This document shows positions 19,367 through 28,185 of a stretch of 64,000 bases of DNA, in pieces. The position numbers and the translations under genes are program-made. The DNA is from Streptomyces sp. NBC_00289 (lineage in GTDB: Bacteria > Actinomycetota > Actinomycetes > Streptomycetales > Streptomycetaceae): positions 558,001-622,000 of the forward strand of contig NZ_CP108046.1 of the NCBI RefSeq assembly GCF_041435115.1, read 5' to 3'. The stretch's first letter is position 1, and every line of letters starts with the position of its first letter. Below the pieces are notes generated by a model that made no database searches, had not been told where the DNA came from, and saw only the letters and a list, made by a program, of their open reading frames with translations.

Positions 19367-19946
19367 CAGGGCTTCGGCGTAGTCGCGTGATGCCCGGTTC
19401 CTGGCGGACTGTCAGCTCAAGGGCGGTGTTCTCGGGACGTGACAGGCACGGCTTCCAAGATCATGGAGTTCTCTACGCCCCGTGATCCAAGTGGAAGACC
19501 GTGCCTGCCGACGCATCATCTCTGATCCCGCCTGCCCTTGACCAACTGCGCGAGAATCCGCAGGTCGGACCCGAGGAGCTCCCGGGCCTGCTGGAACGGC
19601 TGGCCGAGGTGCCAGACCCGCGTGACCCACGCGGGGTGCGCCACCGCCTAGCCGTCGTGCTCACTCTCACCGCGTGCGCGGTGCTGGCCGGAGCGACCTC
19701 ACTGCTGGCGGTCGGCGAATGGATCGCCGATGCCCCTGGGCATGTGCTCGAACAGGTCGGTGCGAACCCCGATCCGCTTCTGCCCAGGCGGGTCCTGCCC
19801 GCCGAGAGCACGGTCCGCCGACTGCTGGCCCGCATCGACGGCGACACGCTGGACGGGGCAGTCGGACGCTGGCTCGCCGACCGTCTCCCGAAGGCGACCG
19901 GGCTGCGTGGCCTCGCAGTGGACGGCAAAAGCCTGCGCGGCGCGGC
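19367..19946 (+). pseudogene. ISAs1 element, 5' part only (ends at group II intron scar)
   Basis: The terminal repeat begins CAGGGCTTCGGCGTAGTCGC at 19367 and the transposase starts with GTG at 19501 ([20 protein letters not shown]). It runs to [12 protein letters not shown] and then stops matching at 19947. As far as I can compare by eye, all 580 bases are identical to 62907-63486 at a constant offset of 43540. The catalytic part is gone, replaced by the intron-like 37-base sequence at 19946-19982. Confidence 0.85.
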
Positions 19947-19982
19947 CGGCACCGCGCTCCGTGCCGACTCAACAGGCACCCC
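19946..19982 (+). repeat. 37-base sequence shared with a group II intron 3' end
   Basis: Identical to the reverse complement of 53200-53236. There it lies directly downstream (minus strand) of a group II reverse transcriptase and a 34-nt domain V hairpin. It can fold as CGGCAC...GTGCCG followed by ACTCAAC, like a domain VI and intron 3' end. Here nothing else of the intron is present, so it looks like the scar of a truncated intron copy. Confidence 0.55.
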
Positions 19983-20393
19983 TCGACCTTCGCTGGCGTC
20001 GCATCAAGGCCCAGCTCCACCGCGATCTCCTTGGCTCGAAACAGCCCGTGACCCGTGGATCGTTGATGTTCCAGCAGGCCCAGAATGCGCTGATAGTCCG
20101 GCGCCAGAACCGTCACCGGCAACCCTTCCCGCCAGGGCGGCACCGGCGAGCCCAGCACCGGCGCGAGCGACGGCGCCGCTTCCTCCTAAGCCTCGGTCTC
20201 GGTCACGGCGGAGGTCTCGGCAGCCGAGGCTGCCAGGGCCTCGACCAGCTCTTCCCGCGCAATCGCCCCGGTCCAGATCGATCTCGGCGGCCTCCAGCAC
20301 CTCAGCCAGCCGGGCGACTTCCTCCCGCCGCTCTTCCGCCCGCACACGAGCCGCTGTCTCCCGCTCCTCCAGCATTCCCAGCACCGACGCCAT
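19983..20393 (-). pseudogene. Conserved actinobacterial small gene, broken
   Basis: From the ATG at 20393 the minus strand encodes MASVLGMLEERETAARVRAE and a coiled-coil-like stretch (REEVARLAEVLEAAEIDLDR), then shifts frame near 20285 (IAREELVEALAAS) and meets a stop. Downstream, PVTVLAPDYQRILGLLEHQR and FRAKEIAVELGLDATPAKVE look like a winged-helix-type segment before it is cut at 19983. I have seen this arrangement in Streptomyces genomes as an uncharacterised protein but cannot name it. Confidence 0.5.
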
Positions 20394-20528
20394 CGCGCAC
20401 CCCTCGCTCACGGAACGGAAACAAGACGCCGGATGCCTCTCCCATTCCGAGCTACACCATGTCTGACCAGCAGAAATCAAGCGATCACGTTCGGTTGAGA
20501 TACGGTTTGTCGGCGTCGGCTGAACCTG

Positions 20529-22263
20529 GGTTCTGGATCACTTTCAGTGCTAGGGCCACGGAGGGTCACCGAAACCGCGATCATGAACGGCATCGCGCGG
20601 TGAGGAGGACCCGTTTGCGGAGCAGGTCGAAGTTGGCTCGGCCGAACATCTGCCGCTTCAACATCTTGATCTTGTTGTTCTGACCCTCGACCGCGCCGGA
20701 GCTGTAGCGAAGGCTGAGGCCGGCGACGACGGCATCGAGATCCTGGCCGAGACCGGTGACGAAGGTATGAAGGGCTGGCAGGTCCTCGGCCCGGACGCTC
20801 GTGATCCACTTGTTCAGGTCCGGCCCTGACGGTTGTTCATGAGCTCGGCAAACGTGCGGACGTGGTGGGCGGTGCGGTCGAGCGCGGGGCAGCGAGCCAG
20901 GATCGCTTTGAGCTGCTGGGTCTGGTCCTCGGTGAGGCGGTCGGGATGGCGGGTGAGCCAGCTGGTCACATTCCGCACGGACGGCGTCTTGTGGGGCGGG
21001 TCGTGCGGAAAGTTCTCGCGGAGTTTGGCCACGTAGACCTTCACCACGTTCTCGCCGCCGGGGTAGCCACGTTCGCGTACTTCCTCGAACAGGCGGCGGG
21101 CGACGGTGCAGCCCTCCGCCCACCGCTGGTGCAGGTAAGGCTTGTAGGGGTCGAGAATGCTGGCTCGGCCGGTCCACCGGCCAACCAGGAGTTCGTCCGC
21201 GCTTGCCGCGTTGGCGAAGCGGCGGACGGTATTGCGGGCCAGCCCCTGTTGGCGGGCGATCGCGCGCAGTCCGATGCCCTGCTCGAGGAGAGCGTGGATA
21301 GCCGCGTGCTGTTCCCGGATGCGGTCGGAGAGTCGGCCGGTTGTCCGCGGCCCTCTGGGAGAGGGCGGATCGAGGTTCGTGTTCTCCGTGTCCGCGACGG
21401 CCTGGGCCGTGGCGGCGTCGTGCGGCTCACGTAGCAGAGCGCGGTGTTGAACGACTGTCTTCTCGACGGCCTCAGTAAGGTTCGACCAGATGTGCCATCG
21501 GTCCGCGACGTGGATGGCGTTCGGGGCGCCGAGCCGTCCGGCCTCGGCATAGGCGGTGGAGCGGTCCCGACAGATCACCTCGATGCCGGGATGGTCGGCG
21601 AGCCACTTGGCGACCGTCGACGTCGTCCGGTCCGGCAGCAGGTCGATGGGCTGACGGGTTTCGATGTCGATCAGGATCGTGCCGTACTTGTGGCCCTTGC
21701 GCAGCGCGAAGTCGTCCACCCCGAGCACCCGCGGTGTCGAGGTCTCGGGCTCCGGCAGGCGACGGATCAACCGCAGCAGTGTCGACCTGCTCACCCCGGC
21801 GGCCAGAGTCTGGGAGAGGCGGGCACCGGCACGGCCGGCCAGCATCACCGCCACACGCTCCAGCACTGTCTGCAGCCCGGCGCTGCGTCGGCCGTGCCGG
21901 ACGGTCAGTCCGTCGACCTGCTCGGCGAACGTCGCCTGTCTGCACAAACGTTGGCCGCAGCGGAACCGCCGCACCTGTAACTCGATCAGCACCGGACGCC
22001 CTCTGACCGAGCTGTCGGCGAGCCGCCGTACGTACCGGCTGTGCACCCGAGACGACAGCGTCCCGCACGCTGGACATACGACCCGCTCCGCAACCGCCCG
22101 GGCCCGCACGGCCACCAACTCGCCGTCAGGCACAACGTTTTCGATCACGACACCTTGGACCTGGTGGAACCACAGGTTCTGGAGGAGAACATCACCCACG
22201 ACCGTTCATGATCGCGGTTTCGGTGACCCTCCGTGGCCCCAGCACTGAAAGTGATCCAGAACC
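20529..22263 (-). mobile_element. ISL3-family element with 62-bp inverted ends
   Basis: The inverted repeats 20529-20590 and 22202-22263 match at 61 of 62 positions (start GGTTCTGGATCACTTTCAGT). This is long for the family. Weaker inverted similarity continues about 25 bases beyond both ends, and I see no 8-bp target duplication. Confidence 0.85.
20581..22199 (-). pseudogene. ISL3-family transposase, one frameshift near the C-terminus
   Basis: From GTG at 22199 the frame is open for 461 codons. An N-terminal zinc-binding motif (VVCPACGTLSSRVHSRYVRR with a second cysteine pair further on) is followed by the DDE core, with LGVDDFALRKGHKYGTILID for the first Asp and EVICRDRSTAYAEAGRLGA for the second. 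The frame ends at 20814, and the missing end is one frame away: WITSVRAEDLPALHTFVTGL, SSGAVEGQNNKIKMLKRQMF (catalytic Glu) to 20581. Without frameshifting the product lacks the catalytic Glu. Close to intact, so decay may be recent. Confidence 0.88.
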
Positions 22264-22293
22264 AGGATTCGGGCGACGGCGAGACGGTTTCTT

Positions 22294-23699
22294 AGCTTGA
22301 CGTTTAACTGCGCCTGTCACCCGACCTGCTGATCTGCGGTTCTTTTCCGGGACAGCGAAGGCGGCCGTTCTCCACCCTTCGAGATGTCGAGTCACGAAGC
22401 ACGAGAGAACGGCCGCTGCTATGAGTCTCCCGGTCCACGCGCCCGCGGGCGAGGCGTTCGACGTCTTGTCCCGCTTTCGGGTCGAGTTCTACGAGTGCCT
22501 TTACGCCCGCGCGGATGCACTCTTCGAGCTCACAGACGCGGTGCTGTGTGCGGACGGGCCGGTGAAGACGCTGGTCGAGCTGTCGCTGGCGGTCGAGCAC
22601 CGGCGCGGGCACGGGGCAATGTACGCGGCGTTGGACCGGGGCTGGGCGGAGCCGGCCCGGTTGCGGCGCGCGCTGGCGGGCCTGCCGCTGCCCAGGGCGG
22701 CCGACGGGCGGCTCGTGCTGGCCGTGGACGTCAGCAACTGGCTCCGCCCGGACGCCCCGACCAGCGAGGACCGGCTGTTCTGCCACGTCTACGGACGCGG
22801 TGCCCGCAGCAGGGACCAGTTCGTGCCGGGCTGGCTGTACTCCTTCGTCGCCGCTCTGGAGACCGGCCGGACCTCCTGGGTCGCGTTGCTGGACGCCGTG
22901 CGCCTCGGGCCGGCGGACGACGCGACCACTGTCACCGCCGCCCAACTACGTGATGTCATCGAGAGGTTGGTCCAGGCCCAGCAGTGGCGGGCAGGTGATC
23001 CGGAGATCTGGATCGTCATGGACTCCGGCTACGACGTCGCCTACCTCTCCCATGCCCTGGCGGACCTGCCCGTCGTCCTGGTCGGACGCCTGCGCTCGGA
23101 CCGCGTCATGCTCCGTGACCCCGGCCCCGCCCGCTCCGGGCCGAAGGGAGGACGGCCGCGTCGGCACGGTCCTGCACGGCACGTTGATCCGCTTGAAGGT
23201 CGAGCGTCTGCCGGGCGACCGCGACCCGAAACCGGTCTGGCTGCCACCGCCGCCACACCGGCGGACGTCGAGCACTGGTGGCAGTCCTTCCTCCGCAGGT
23301 TCGACCTCGAGCACACCTTCCGGCTCATGAAACAGACCCTCGGCTGGACCGCCCCGAAGGTCCGCCACGCGGACACCGCCGACCTGTGGACCTGGCTCAT
23401 CATCGCCGCCCACACCCAGCTCCGCCTCGCCCGACCCCTCGCCGAGGACCTCCGCCGCCCCTGGGAACGACCGGCCGAGGGCCGCCGACTCACCCCGGCC
23501 CGGGTCCGGCGGGGGTTTCGCAACGTCCACGCGACCACGGCCCGTCCCGCGACCGCACCGAAACCCTCTCGGCCAGGGCCCGGACGGCCTGCAGGCTCGA
23601 AAAACAAACACCGGGCCAGGCACCACGACGTCGGCAAGACCGTCAAACGGGCCGAATCGATCAAGGAATACCGAGCCCGCCCACGTTAAACGTCAAGCT
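22294..23699 (+). mobile_element. Transposase element with AGCTTGACGTTTAAC ends
   Basis: Inverted ends AGCTTGACGTTTAAC at 22294-22308 and, reversed, at 23685-23699. One transposase-like gene lies inside. No target duplication was seen. The right flank is an IS5 remnant. Confidence 0.75.
22421..23689 (+). pseudogene. Putative transposase (actinobacterial family often annotated NF041680), internally deleted
   Basis: Open for 422 codons. The N-terminal half is normal (VDVSNWLRPDAPTSEDRLFC, DSGYDVAYLSHALADLPVVL). The C-terminal half has HWWQSFLRRFDLEHTFRLMK and WTWLIIAAHTQLRLARPLAE, followed by a basic tail with PGPGRPAGSKNKH. Between about 23160 and 23260 the reading is out of frame (the expected TLIRLKVERLPGDRDPKPVW is in another frame) and I judge some 60 residues of the family are missing. 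The shift is compensated, giving a deceptively long ORF. Probably inactive. Confidence 0.7.
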
Positions 23700-23701
23700 C
23701 A

Positions 23702-24085
23702 GGCCGAGGGCCACTACTGCGGCAAGGCCCTCTGTGCAGGTGTGAACCTGCAAGTCGTCTCGGCGGACGAGGGAAGGCTGCAGTGGATCTCGTCGGCCCT
23801 GCCCCACGGCGAGAAGGACGCACGGGAGCACAACATCGTGACCATTTGCGCGCGCCCAGCGGAAACCTGAAATTCCTGGTGGACAGGGGCTACATCGGAG
23901 CCAGCGACACTGTCATCACGCCGATCAAGCGCAGGCGCCGAAGAGCGACCTCCGCGGCAAGCATAAGTCATCGAACAAGATCCACGCGGCACTGCGCGCT
24001 GCAGTCAAAGCGCACCATCGCACGGATCAAACAGTGGCGGATCCCCGTCATGCCCGCATCAGCCCGAACGGGCTGTCGTCAGTCT
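23702..24085 (+). pseudogene. IS5-family transposase, C-terminal remnant
   Basis: Starts at the end of the preceding element with HYCGKALCAGVNLQVVSADE and LQWISSALPHGEKDAREHNI, then shifts frame to FLVDRGYIGASDTVITPIKR and ends with RTIARIKQWRIPV. These are the second catalytic Asp and the Glu regions of a DDE_Tnp_4-like transposase. The N-terminal half is absent. Confidence 0.7.
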
Positions 24086-24368
24086 CCGCAGCCCTTCTCA
24101 CCCTCATAATCTACACGAGAAAAGGGCTCCCGGCCATCATCCTTTCCTGTTGCATCATTCACAGCAAGTCGAGTAATTTGATTTAGAGTTCGTTCTTCTG
24201 TGATAAGAAAGGCTTCTTCAATGACACATAGGAACCTCTCAGAAATCTCGCTCCAATTCCACATACAAGGGCAGGGCTGTCGCAGACACGGAGTTTCCAT
24301 GCAGTTCTTCCTTCTCGCGAGCATCACGTCATTCATAAAACGTCGGCTGCTGCACTATTTTTCGACCG

Positions 24369-24767
24369 TCAGACATGCGGCATCGTACAGCCCGCGGTTC
24401 TTCTATGGCCATGGATTGAATTTCTGTGCCGCAGTGCCCGAGCTCGACACCGACGAAGAAGTCCGACCAGGCCACCTGGAGTGACTGTGCCCAGTGCCAT
24501 GGTGGCGGCCCTAAGCGCGTCCAGGAGTTCTGGGTGTACTGACCACTGCCTGCAAACGTGTTCCCCCGTACTGATTTGACGAACCAGTTCTTCCAGGATC
24601 TCTGCCCAGCCTCGAGCACTGACCGGAACGACCGCAAGTCCTTCAGGTCGCTGCGATGAAGGCGGCTGCCCAAATTCGCCATAGACGTTGATCGGGCGAT
24701 GATCCGCAGGCGGCGAGTACGTCGGGATTTCCGTTTTCCCATCGTAAGCAGATGTGAAATTTGGCAC
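24369..24767 (-). CDS. Hypothetical protein
   Basis: About 132 residues from the GTG at 24767, chosen because AGGTGA lies 5 bases upstream; another GTG at 24776 overlaps that site. The N-terminal half is Pro/Tyr rich (VPNFTSAYDGKTEIPTYSPP) and the middle is likely helical (SARGWAEILEELVRQISTGE, HPELLDALRAATMALGTVTP). The C-terminal 30 residues are Arg/His rich and less convincing. The next gene upstream (24885-25172) is on the same strand 117 bases away. I recognise no family. Confidence 0.5.
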   Translation of the reverse strand: MPNFTSAYDGKTEIPTYSPPADHRPINVYGEFGQPPSSQRPEGLAVVPVSARGWAEILEELVRQISTGEHVCRQWSVHPELLDALRAATMALGTVTPGGLVGLLRRCRARALRHRNSIHGHRRTAGCTMPHV

Positions 24768-24884
24768 TTTTATCACCTGTCAATCCAGGATTGCACTTTC
24801 TTGTCATATGATGGGTTACCAGGACGTTGATGACCGCCCTAGACGCTCTACATCGGTTCGCCTTTTGCGCCAACTGGTTCAGCG

Positions 24885-25172
24885 TCAGGAAAGCGGTAGG
24901 CGATCCGGGGAGTAGGCTCGGATAACCTCGTCACGACACCAAGCCATACGAGAGAGATATAGTTCGGGGTGATCTCCAGCTTCCTGAGCTACCACTGCCA
25001 TGCACCCCCCTGGGTGTCTGGCAAAAGCCGTAAGCTGCCCCATCACCACCTCAAGCACTTTTTGCGTGCCAGGATGATCGGTTGGCTGTAGCGGAGAGCA
25101 GAATAGAGCAGATGCCCATGTCGCTGTTATCGCATTGAGGCTTGTGTGAGCGGGGGCGGCTGCATGTTGCAT
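24885..25172 (-). CDS. Small conserved protein, paralogue of 33612-33905
   Basis: 95 residues starting at ATG 25172 behind a perfect AAGGAG at a spacing of 6. The sequence shares a pattern with the small protein at 33612-33905: Ala-Leu-Phe-Cys-x-x-Leu-x-Pro, Gln-Leu, Cys-x3-Val-Ala, Ala-Gly, Arg-Met-Ala-Trp-Cys-Arg and a final Ala/Tyr/Ser. The segment AQEAGDHPELYLSRMAWCR resembles an unnamed small protein family I have met in Streptomyces. No membrane segment or signal peptide is present, and three of the conserved positions are Cys or Trp. Function unknown. It lies upstream of the 24369-24767 gene and may share a transcript with it. Confidence 0.75.
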   Translation of the reverse strand: MQHAAAPAHTSLNAITATWASALFCSPLQPTDHPGTQKVLEVVMGQLTAFARHPGGCMAVVAQEAGDHPELYLSRMAWCRDEVIRAYSPDRLPLS

Positions 25173-25178
25173 CAGGTT

Positions 25179-25184
25179 CTCCTT
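25179..25184 (-). promoter_or_regulatory. Strong ribosome binding site for the 95-residue protein
   Basis: AAGGAG on the minus strand, 6 bases before the ATG at 25172. It decides the start and argues that this small ORF is real. Confidence 0.8.
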
Positions 25185-25454
25185 TTAGATCGTGTGCGCC
25201 CTCTGCCGTGGGACAGCCTGGCCTGCGCTTCTCTACCCTCCGCCTATGTGACGGGTGAGCCATGAGCAAGTACTACCTACAGGCAGGACAGGCCAAGGTT
25301 GCACACGGTCGTGCAGGCGTGGGTGAGCTTTTTCGGTGTTGTCGGCGTACGAGCTGAAGTGGCACTGGCAAGATTTTCGTAGCCGGAGTCATTCGGTGAC
25401 GCGGTCGGCCGGCCCGCATAGTGGCGGCGGAGGTGTGCAGTCGGGATCATGACC

Positions 25455-25730
25455 CGTAGATGAGCGTCAGCGGATTTTGCTCGCGATGGGTCGTGGGGAC
25501 AGTTTCACGGCGATCGCCCGGCACCTGGGGCGGGCTGTGTCCACGATCATCCGGGAGGTCAGGCGTGGCAGCGGCCGGGCCGGCTACTCAGCGTGGCGTG
25601 CGCATGAACGGGCACGGGAGCAGGCGCAACGCCGTTCAGGCTCACCGCTGGCCGGCTGCTTGATGAGGTTGCCAGTCGGCTCGAGCGGTTATGGTCACCG
25701 CCGACTCCGCAGGCGACGGTGAGCGCGCGA
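25455..25730 (+). pseudogene. IS30-family transposase, N-terminal fragment
   Basis: ERQRILLAMGRGDSFTAIAR and HLGRAVSTIIREVRRGSG form the IS30 HTH_38 region, followed by SAWRAHERAREQAQRR. A frame change leads to LDEVASRLERLWSP and then the sequence passes into an IS630 C-terminal piece. No DDE core. Confidence 0.65.
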
Positions 25731-26049
25731 CACTCGGGACGCCTGTCGGTGGCCGGACTGATCGCCATGCGGCCCGGCTCCCGTACCAGGCTGTGCCACC
25801 ACCTACGCACCCACCCCGCGGGCAAGGGCAAACGCCGCAGCATGGGCGATCGGGACTTCATCGCTCAACCCCGTCGAGTGGGTCTGGGCCCACGTCAAAC
25901 GCAGCCTGGCCAACCTCGCCGTCGTCGCCCTCGACCGACTCGAGGCCCTCGTCCGCAATCGGCTCAAGCGCCTGCAATACCAGTCCGACACCATAGACGG
26001 CTTCATAGCCGGCACAGGCCTGACCCTCGACGCCCCGACGCCACCCTAA
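25730..26049 (+). pseudogene. IS630-family transposase, C-terminal fragments
   Basis: RLSVAGLIAMRPGSRTRLCH and KGKRRSMGDRDFIA represent the central DDE region. After a deletion and frame change the end follows (NPVEWVWAHVKRSLANLAVV, ALDRLEALVRNRLKRLQY, DGFIAGTGL, stop at 26049). The Asn-Pro-Val-Glu motif contains the catalytic Glu. The middle Asp segment (Leu-Asn-Thr-His) is missing. Confidence 0.7.
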
Positions 26050-26096
26050 CGAGCCTAAGAGGTCACGCAGATTGGTGGCGGTGCAGTTTGGCGGGT

Positions 26097-26639
26097 TCAG
26101 TTCTCCCAGCGCAGATACCAAGTCGGCTTGGTCACTGTGCGTGCTGAGAATCCGTCGCGGGTGGCTTCCGCCTCGGTCGTACTGACGTAACGCAGCCAGT
26201 CGAGTTGCCAGCCGAGTTCTTCCTGTACTGCCCTGTCCTGATCGTCGTTGCATGCGTGAGCTGCGCGGGCGATGCCGCCCGTCGCGAAGTTCGCGGCCGC
26301 TTCAGCGTCTTTGGGGTCGCCGAAGAAGGCGGCCTTGAGCGCGTGGCCGACGGCGGTGATCACCTCAAAGGGAATGTCGATGCTCTCATCTAGATCGTCG
26401 CAGTAGCTGGCTGCTTCTTGATCGAGGGCTTCTGCCAGACGAGCGGCGGTCTCGCCAGGTATGGTCTCGCCGGATGCCCGGCCCCATGCAGCTGTGATCG
26501 CTTCCCAAACGTTGCTGCGGTACGGCCGTGCGCAGTCCATGTACAGGTCGAAGACCCGCTCGGCTACCCCTGCGACGAAGGCCGCACGCTGTTCGGGGGA
26601 CATCCCGAGGATGACGGCGAATTCCGACTCTGGCAGCAT
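26097..26639 (-). CDS. Hypothetical soluble helical protein (180 residues)
   Basis: MLPESEFAVILGMSPEQRAA followed by a mostly helical, acidic protein with no signal peptide or membrane segment. The N-terminal layout (AAFVAGVAERVFDLYMDCAR, then VWEAITAAWGRASG) is faintly like DUF416-type proteins, some of which accompany contact-dependent toxins as immunity factors; that link is weak. It is isolated, flanked by IS630 debris downstream and an IS5 transposase upstream. The frame is intact and its codon use looks genuinely coding. Confidence 0.7.
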   Translation of the reverse strand: MLPESEFAVILGMSPEQRAAFVAGVAERVFDLYMDCARPYRSNVWEAITAAWGRASGETIPGETAARLAEALDQEAASYCDDLDESIDIPFEVITAVGHALKAAFFGDPKDAEAAANFATGGIARAAHACNDDQDRAVQEELGWQLDWLRYVSTTEAEATRDGFSARTVTKPTWYLRWEN

Positions 26640-26733
26640 GCCGACTTCTTTCTACGGCGGTTGGCCGTCTTCTTCGGGTCACCCATCCTGTGCTGGCGGC
26701 TTCGGCCTCATGGTAGGCGCGCAGGGCGGGTAC

Positions 26734-27576
26734 TCAAGGGCGACGGTGGGGGCGTTCGTCCCAGCGATGGGTGGCCCAGGCTCGACGGATCAGGCTACGG
26801 ATGGTGATGATCGTGTCCGCGAGATCGAAGAAGGCGTTGACGACGGTAGCGCGGCGTTCGTAGCAGCGGGAAAGGCGGTAGAAGGCGTTCTGCCAGGCGT
26901 GCGTACGCTCGACATGCCACCGCCGGCTCGCCTGGATCGGCGCCTTCTCACCCTTGTGCGCGATGCGTCCGCGCAGGTCGCGGGCCGCCAGTTCAGCGCG
27001 GGTCTTGTCCGAGTCGTAGCCGGCGTCCAGGTGCACCATGATGTCGTTGGGCAGCGGCCCGAGGTCGTCCAGCAGGTCCAGGGTCGGCGAGAGCAGCGGC
27101 GAGTCGTGGCGGTTCGCTCCGGCCAGGACCCGGCCGAGCGGGATCCCGTAACCATCCGTCATGCCCGAGCGTTTCAAGCCCTGTTTGCCGCGATCGACCG
27201 GTGAGCGCCCGGCGACCTCGCCGCCGCCGGGGGCCTTGGTGATGGAGCCGTCGACGGCGATCTGGTCGAGCACGAGCCCGACGATCCGGTCGTAGGACTC
27301 CAGCGTGATCTGCTTGAGTCGGCCAAAGACGCCGAGCCGGATCCATTCGTCGCGGCGGTTGCGGATGGTGGTCGCCGAGCAGGTCGTGTCGGAGATCGCC
27401 TGGTAGGAGCAGCCGAACCGCAGGAGTTGCAGCAACTTGTCGAACACGATCCGGTCGCTGATACGGCGCCGGTGGCACCCCAGCGGGTGGGACGGATCGA
27501 CCGTAGGGCGCTCGGGCAGCAGCGCCGCGAATTGTTCCCAGAGCGGGTCAGTCAGCCATGATGGAAGCACGGGCAC
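26734..27576 (-). CDS. IS5-family transposase
   Basis: Intact 280-residue protein. The N-terminal DUF4096-like region (LTDPLWEQFAALLPERPTVD ... RRRISDRIVFDKLLQLLRFG) is followed by a DDE_Tnp_1 core: IAVDGSITKAPGGGEVAGRS with the first Asp, VHLDAGYDSDKTRAELAARD with the second, and WHVERTHAWQNAFYRLSRCY with the Glu. An end-like sequence (GTGGGCACAGGTCCCGGTGA, minus strand from 27636) lies upstream. No matching inverted end was found on the other side near 26640-26733, so the element may be truncated although its gene is whole. Confidence 0.9.
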   Translation of the reverse strand: MPVLPSWLTDPLWEQFAALLPERPTVDPSHPLGCHRRRISDRIVFDKLLQLLRFGCSYQAISDTTCSATTIRNRRDEWIRLGVFGRLKQITLESYDRIVGLVLDQIAVDGSITKAPGGGEVAGRSPVDRGKQGLKRSGMTDGYGIPLGRVLAGANRHDSPLLSPTLDLLDDLGPLPNDIMVHLDAGYDSDKTRAELAARDLRGRIAHKGEKAPIQASRRWHVERTHAWQNAFYRLSRCYERRATVVNAFFDLADTIITIRSLIRRAWATHRWDERPHRRP

Positions 27577-27689
27577 AGGTCCCCCCAGTAATCACAGAGC
27601 GTCGCAACTCCATGATCACCGGGACCTGTGCCCACCTTGTCGCTGGGGGCTCCCCACGACGTCTATCTGCGCGAGCTCTAAGTCAGTCA

Positions 27690-27795
27690 CGCGGCATCGT
27701 GGCTGGACTGGTCCGGCTAGGCCGTCGACTCCTCCCACGTCAGAGCCCAATACGGCCCCAGCGCACCCCTCGCCAGCATGACCGGGTCGGGCGGT
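27690..27795 (+). pseudogene. Possible IS5 OrfB scrap
   Basis: One frame reads VDSSHVRAQYGPSAPLAS, similar to the first catalytic Asp region (VDSSHVRA) of two-frame IS5 elements. Very short and uncertain. Confidence 0.35.
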
Positions 27796-27879
27796 AACGG
27801 GCCCTGACCCCGGAGTTTGGGCACCGGAGGGACTTGGACTTGGATCTTGATGATCCAGGAGAACGGAGTCCCCGTGGGA

Positions 27880-28185
27880 ATGAAGCACTATCCCGCCGGG
27901 TTCAAGGCGGATGCGGTCGCGTTGTACCAGTCGAGGCCGGGAGCGACGATCAAGTCGGTCGCCGCTGATCTCGGGGTGAACACCGAGACGCTGCGGAACT
28001 GGATACGGGCTGCCGACGGCCGCCCCGCGGGCTCTCATGTGACGCACCAGGCGGCGGGTCCGGCGGCGTCGACGTCGTTGGAGGCGAAGAATGCGGCGCT
28101 GCGCAAGCAGAACGCAGAGCTACGGCAGGAGCGAGAGATCCTGCGCAAGGCCGCAAAGTATTTCGCGGGCGCGACCAACTGGTGA
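27880..28185 (+). CDS. IS3-family OrfA (HTH protein)
   Basis: 101 residues from ATG 27880 (MKHYPAGFKADAVALYQSRP). HTH region ATIKSVAADLGVNTETLRNW, then a leucine-zipper tail NAALRKQNAELRQEREILRK ending in KYFAGATNW at 28185. The AGGAG at 27858 is 18 bases upstream, so an earlier in-frame ATG at 27850 is possible. This half of the element is intact, but its OrfB is broken. Confidence 0.85.
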   Translation: MKHYPAGFKADAVALYQSRPGATIKSVAADLGVNTETLRNWIRAADGRPAGSHVTHQAAGPAASTSLEAKNAALRKQNAELRQEREILRKAAKYFAGATNW

